Assembly (NCBI GenBank): GCA_904420255.1
Contig: CAJFUT010000066.1
Location: 1 to 6,198, forward strand
Direction: 5' to 3'
Length of the DNA: 6,198 bases
Source: an uncultured Angelakisella sp.
GTDB lineage: Bacteria > Bacillota > Clostridia > Oscillospirales > Ruminococcaceae
Below are positions 5,582 to 6,198 of this stretch, piece after piece (position 1 is the first letter of the stretch; every line of letters begins with the position of its first letter). Below the pieces are notes generated by a model, which ran no database searches, had not been told where the DNA came from, and saw nothing but the letters and a program-made list of their open reading frames with translations. The translations under genes and the position numbers were made by a program.

Positions 5582-5610
5582 TTGCTTTTGTATGGGTTCT
5601 GTATTATACT
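5582..5610 (+). promoter_or_regulatory. Promoter of the pentapeptide-repeat gene
   Basis: The -35 box TTGCTT (5582-5587) and the -10 box TATACT (5605-5610) are separated by 17 bases. Transcription would start near 5617, just upstream of the GGGAGG ribosome-binding site (5626-5631) and the GTG at 5639. It lies in the AT-richest stretch of the window. Confidence 0.65.
5603..5608 (-). promoter_or_regulatory. Candidate minus-strand -10 box for the transporter operon
   Basis: A perfect TATAAT on the minus strand overlaps the plus-strand -10 box. No convincing -35 box is found 16-18 bases upstream (the sequence there is GC-rich), so it is only a candidate. If used, the leader to the TTG at 5500 would be about 95 bases. 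Confidence 0.3.
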
Positions 5611-5638
5611 GGTAAAAAAGCGGATGGGAGGCGGCGCT

Positions 5639-6198
5639 GTGGCTTGGGAGGGTCTTTCCTGGCGGGACCGCCGGTTCGGGGAGGAGGACTGGAGCGATTC
5701 GGAGCTTTCGGGCTGCACCTTTGAGGGCTGCTCCTTCACCGGGGGGAGCTTCGCCGGCAGCCTGCTGCGGGGCTGCGTCTTCCTGCGCTGCTCCTTCCGC
5801 TTCGCCAGCTTTTCCGGGGCCAGGGCCCAGCGGTGCACCTTCGCCGGCTGCTCCTTCGACGAGGCCAACCTCTTCGGCGCCTCCTTCCTGGAGTGCAAAT
5901 GCGACGGCAGCGGCTTCGGCGGGGCCAACACCACCGGCCTTTCCCTGGAAGGCGGGAGCTGGGCCTCCTGCTGCCTCGCCGGGGTTTCCTTCCAAAACGC
6001 CTCCCTCCAGGGGGCGGCCTTCCCCCAGGCGGACCTGCGGGGCTGCTCCTTCCGGAAGGCGGACCTCCGGGGCTGCGACCTGACCCGGGCCCTGATGCAG
6101 GGCTGCGACCTCACCGGGGCGGACCTGCGGGGGGCGAAGCTCCGGGGGGTGGACGTCCGGGGGCTCACCCTGAAGGACGCCCTCATCGACCTGGAGGG
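5639..6198 (+). CDS. Pentapeptide-repeat protein, cysteine-rich (partial, runs off the window)
   Basis: The open frame gives 186 codons with no stop before the window end, so the C-terminus is missing. After a short non-repeat N-terminus (AWEGLSWRDRRFGEEDWSDSEL), pentapeptide units of the A(D/N)LXX type begin about residue 26 and continue to the end: CTFEG, CSFTG, CVFLR, CSFRF, CTFAG, CSFDE, ANLFG, then ADLRG, CSFRK, ADLRG, CDLTR, CDLTG, ADLRG. Such repeats fold as a right-handed four-sided beta-helix. Family members include the Qnr/MfpA/McbG proteins that protect DNA gyrase, but many have no known role, and nothing here proves a gyrase link. At least 13 cysteines are present, mostly at the inward-facing i-2 position. 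The GTG at 5639 is chosen because GGGAGG (5626-5631) precedes it by 7 bases; an in-frame ATG at 5624 has no such site. It is transcribed divergently from the AEC transporter. Confidence 0.85.
   Translation, partial: MAWEGLSWRDRRFGEEDWSDSELSGCTFEGCSFTGGSFAGSLLRGCVFLRCSFRFASFSGARAQRCTFAGCSFDEANLFGASFLECKCDGSGFGGANTTGLSLEGGSWASCCLAGVSFQNASLQGAAFPQADLRGCSFRKADLRGCDLTRALMQGCDLTGADLRGAKLRGVDVRGLTLKDALIDLE

Noticed and set aside
5501..5995. N-terminal extension of the AEC transporter frame to 5995
   Set aside because: It is antisense to the pentapeptide-repeat gene and crosses the divergent promoter region. The Ala/Gly/Glu-rich translation has no family match, and a good RBS sits at the TTG at 5500.
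5721..6083. Plus-strand 120-codon Ala/Ser/Pro-rich frame
   Set aside because: It is the out-of-frame shadow of the pentapeptide-repeat gene, whose own frame shows clear repeat units from 5714 on.
5714..6198. Periodic 15-base pattern suggesting a DNA tandem repeat
   Set aside because: The period comes from the pentapeptide coding units (5 codons). The bases vary between units and the reading frame is maintained, so it is a protein repeat and not a satellite or CRISPR array.

Overview
The window is very GC-rich by eye, uses strong GGAGG-type Shine-Dalgarno sites, and carries a split (alpha/beta) iron-sulfur L-serine dehydratase together with DUF1015 and DUF4177 proteins. This combination suggests a high-GC Firmicute, most likely an Oscillospiraceae-type gut clostridium related to Flavonifractor or Lawsonibacter. 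That placement is an inference from gene content and base composition, not a database match.

Left part (1-3129, plus strand): a structured leader of about 145 bases with hairpins leads to a near-consensus sigma-A promoter (TTGACG, 17-base spacer, TATAAT). It drives a three-gene unit: a DUF1015 protein, sdaAB (serine dehydratase beta subunit, ACT domain) and sdaAA (alpha subunit, Fe-S catalytic). Both intercistronic gaps hold an 8-bp hairpin with a 4-base loop just upstream of the next ribosome-binding site. The dehydratase deaminates L-serine to pyruvate and ammonia. The DUF1015 protein has no established function, but its placement suggests a link to serine metabolism.

Middle (3130-3336): no gene. 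The space between the two converging operons is filled with tandem hairpins and ends in a strong 17-bp terminator stem that serves the minus-strand operon and perhaps both.

Right part (minus strand, 5500 to 3337): a three-gene operon reads leftward. In order of transcription it is an AEC-family (auxin efflux carrier) membrane transporter, a PfkB-family fructokinase, and a 69-aa DUF4177 protein whose ATG directly follows the kinase stop codon. This looks like uptake or export plus phosphorylation of a small metabolite.

Right edge (5501-6198): an AT-richer divergent promoter region separates the transporter from a plus-strand pentapeptide-repeat gene that runs off the window. That protein is unusually cysteine-rich and is probably a right-handed quadrilateral beta-helix. 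No transposase, integrase, CRISPR array, tRNA or rRNA is visible. The region looks like ordinary chromosomal metabolism plus one accessory-type pentapeptide gene.
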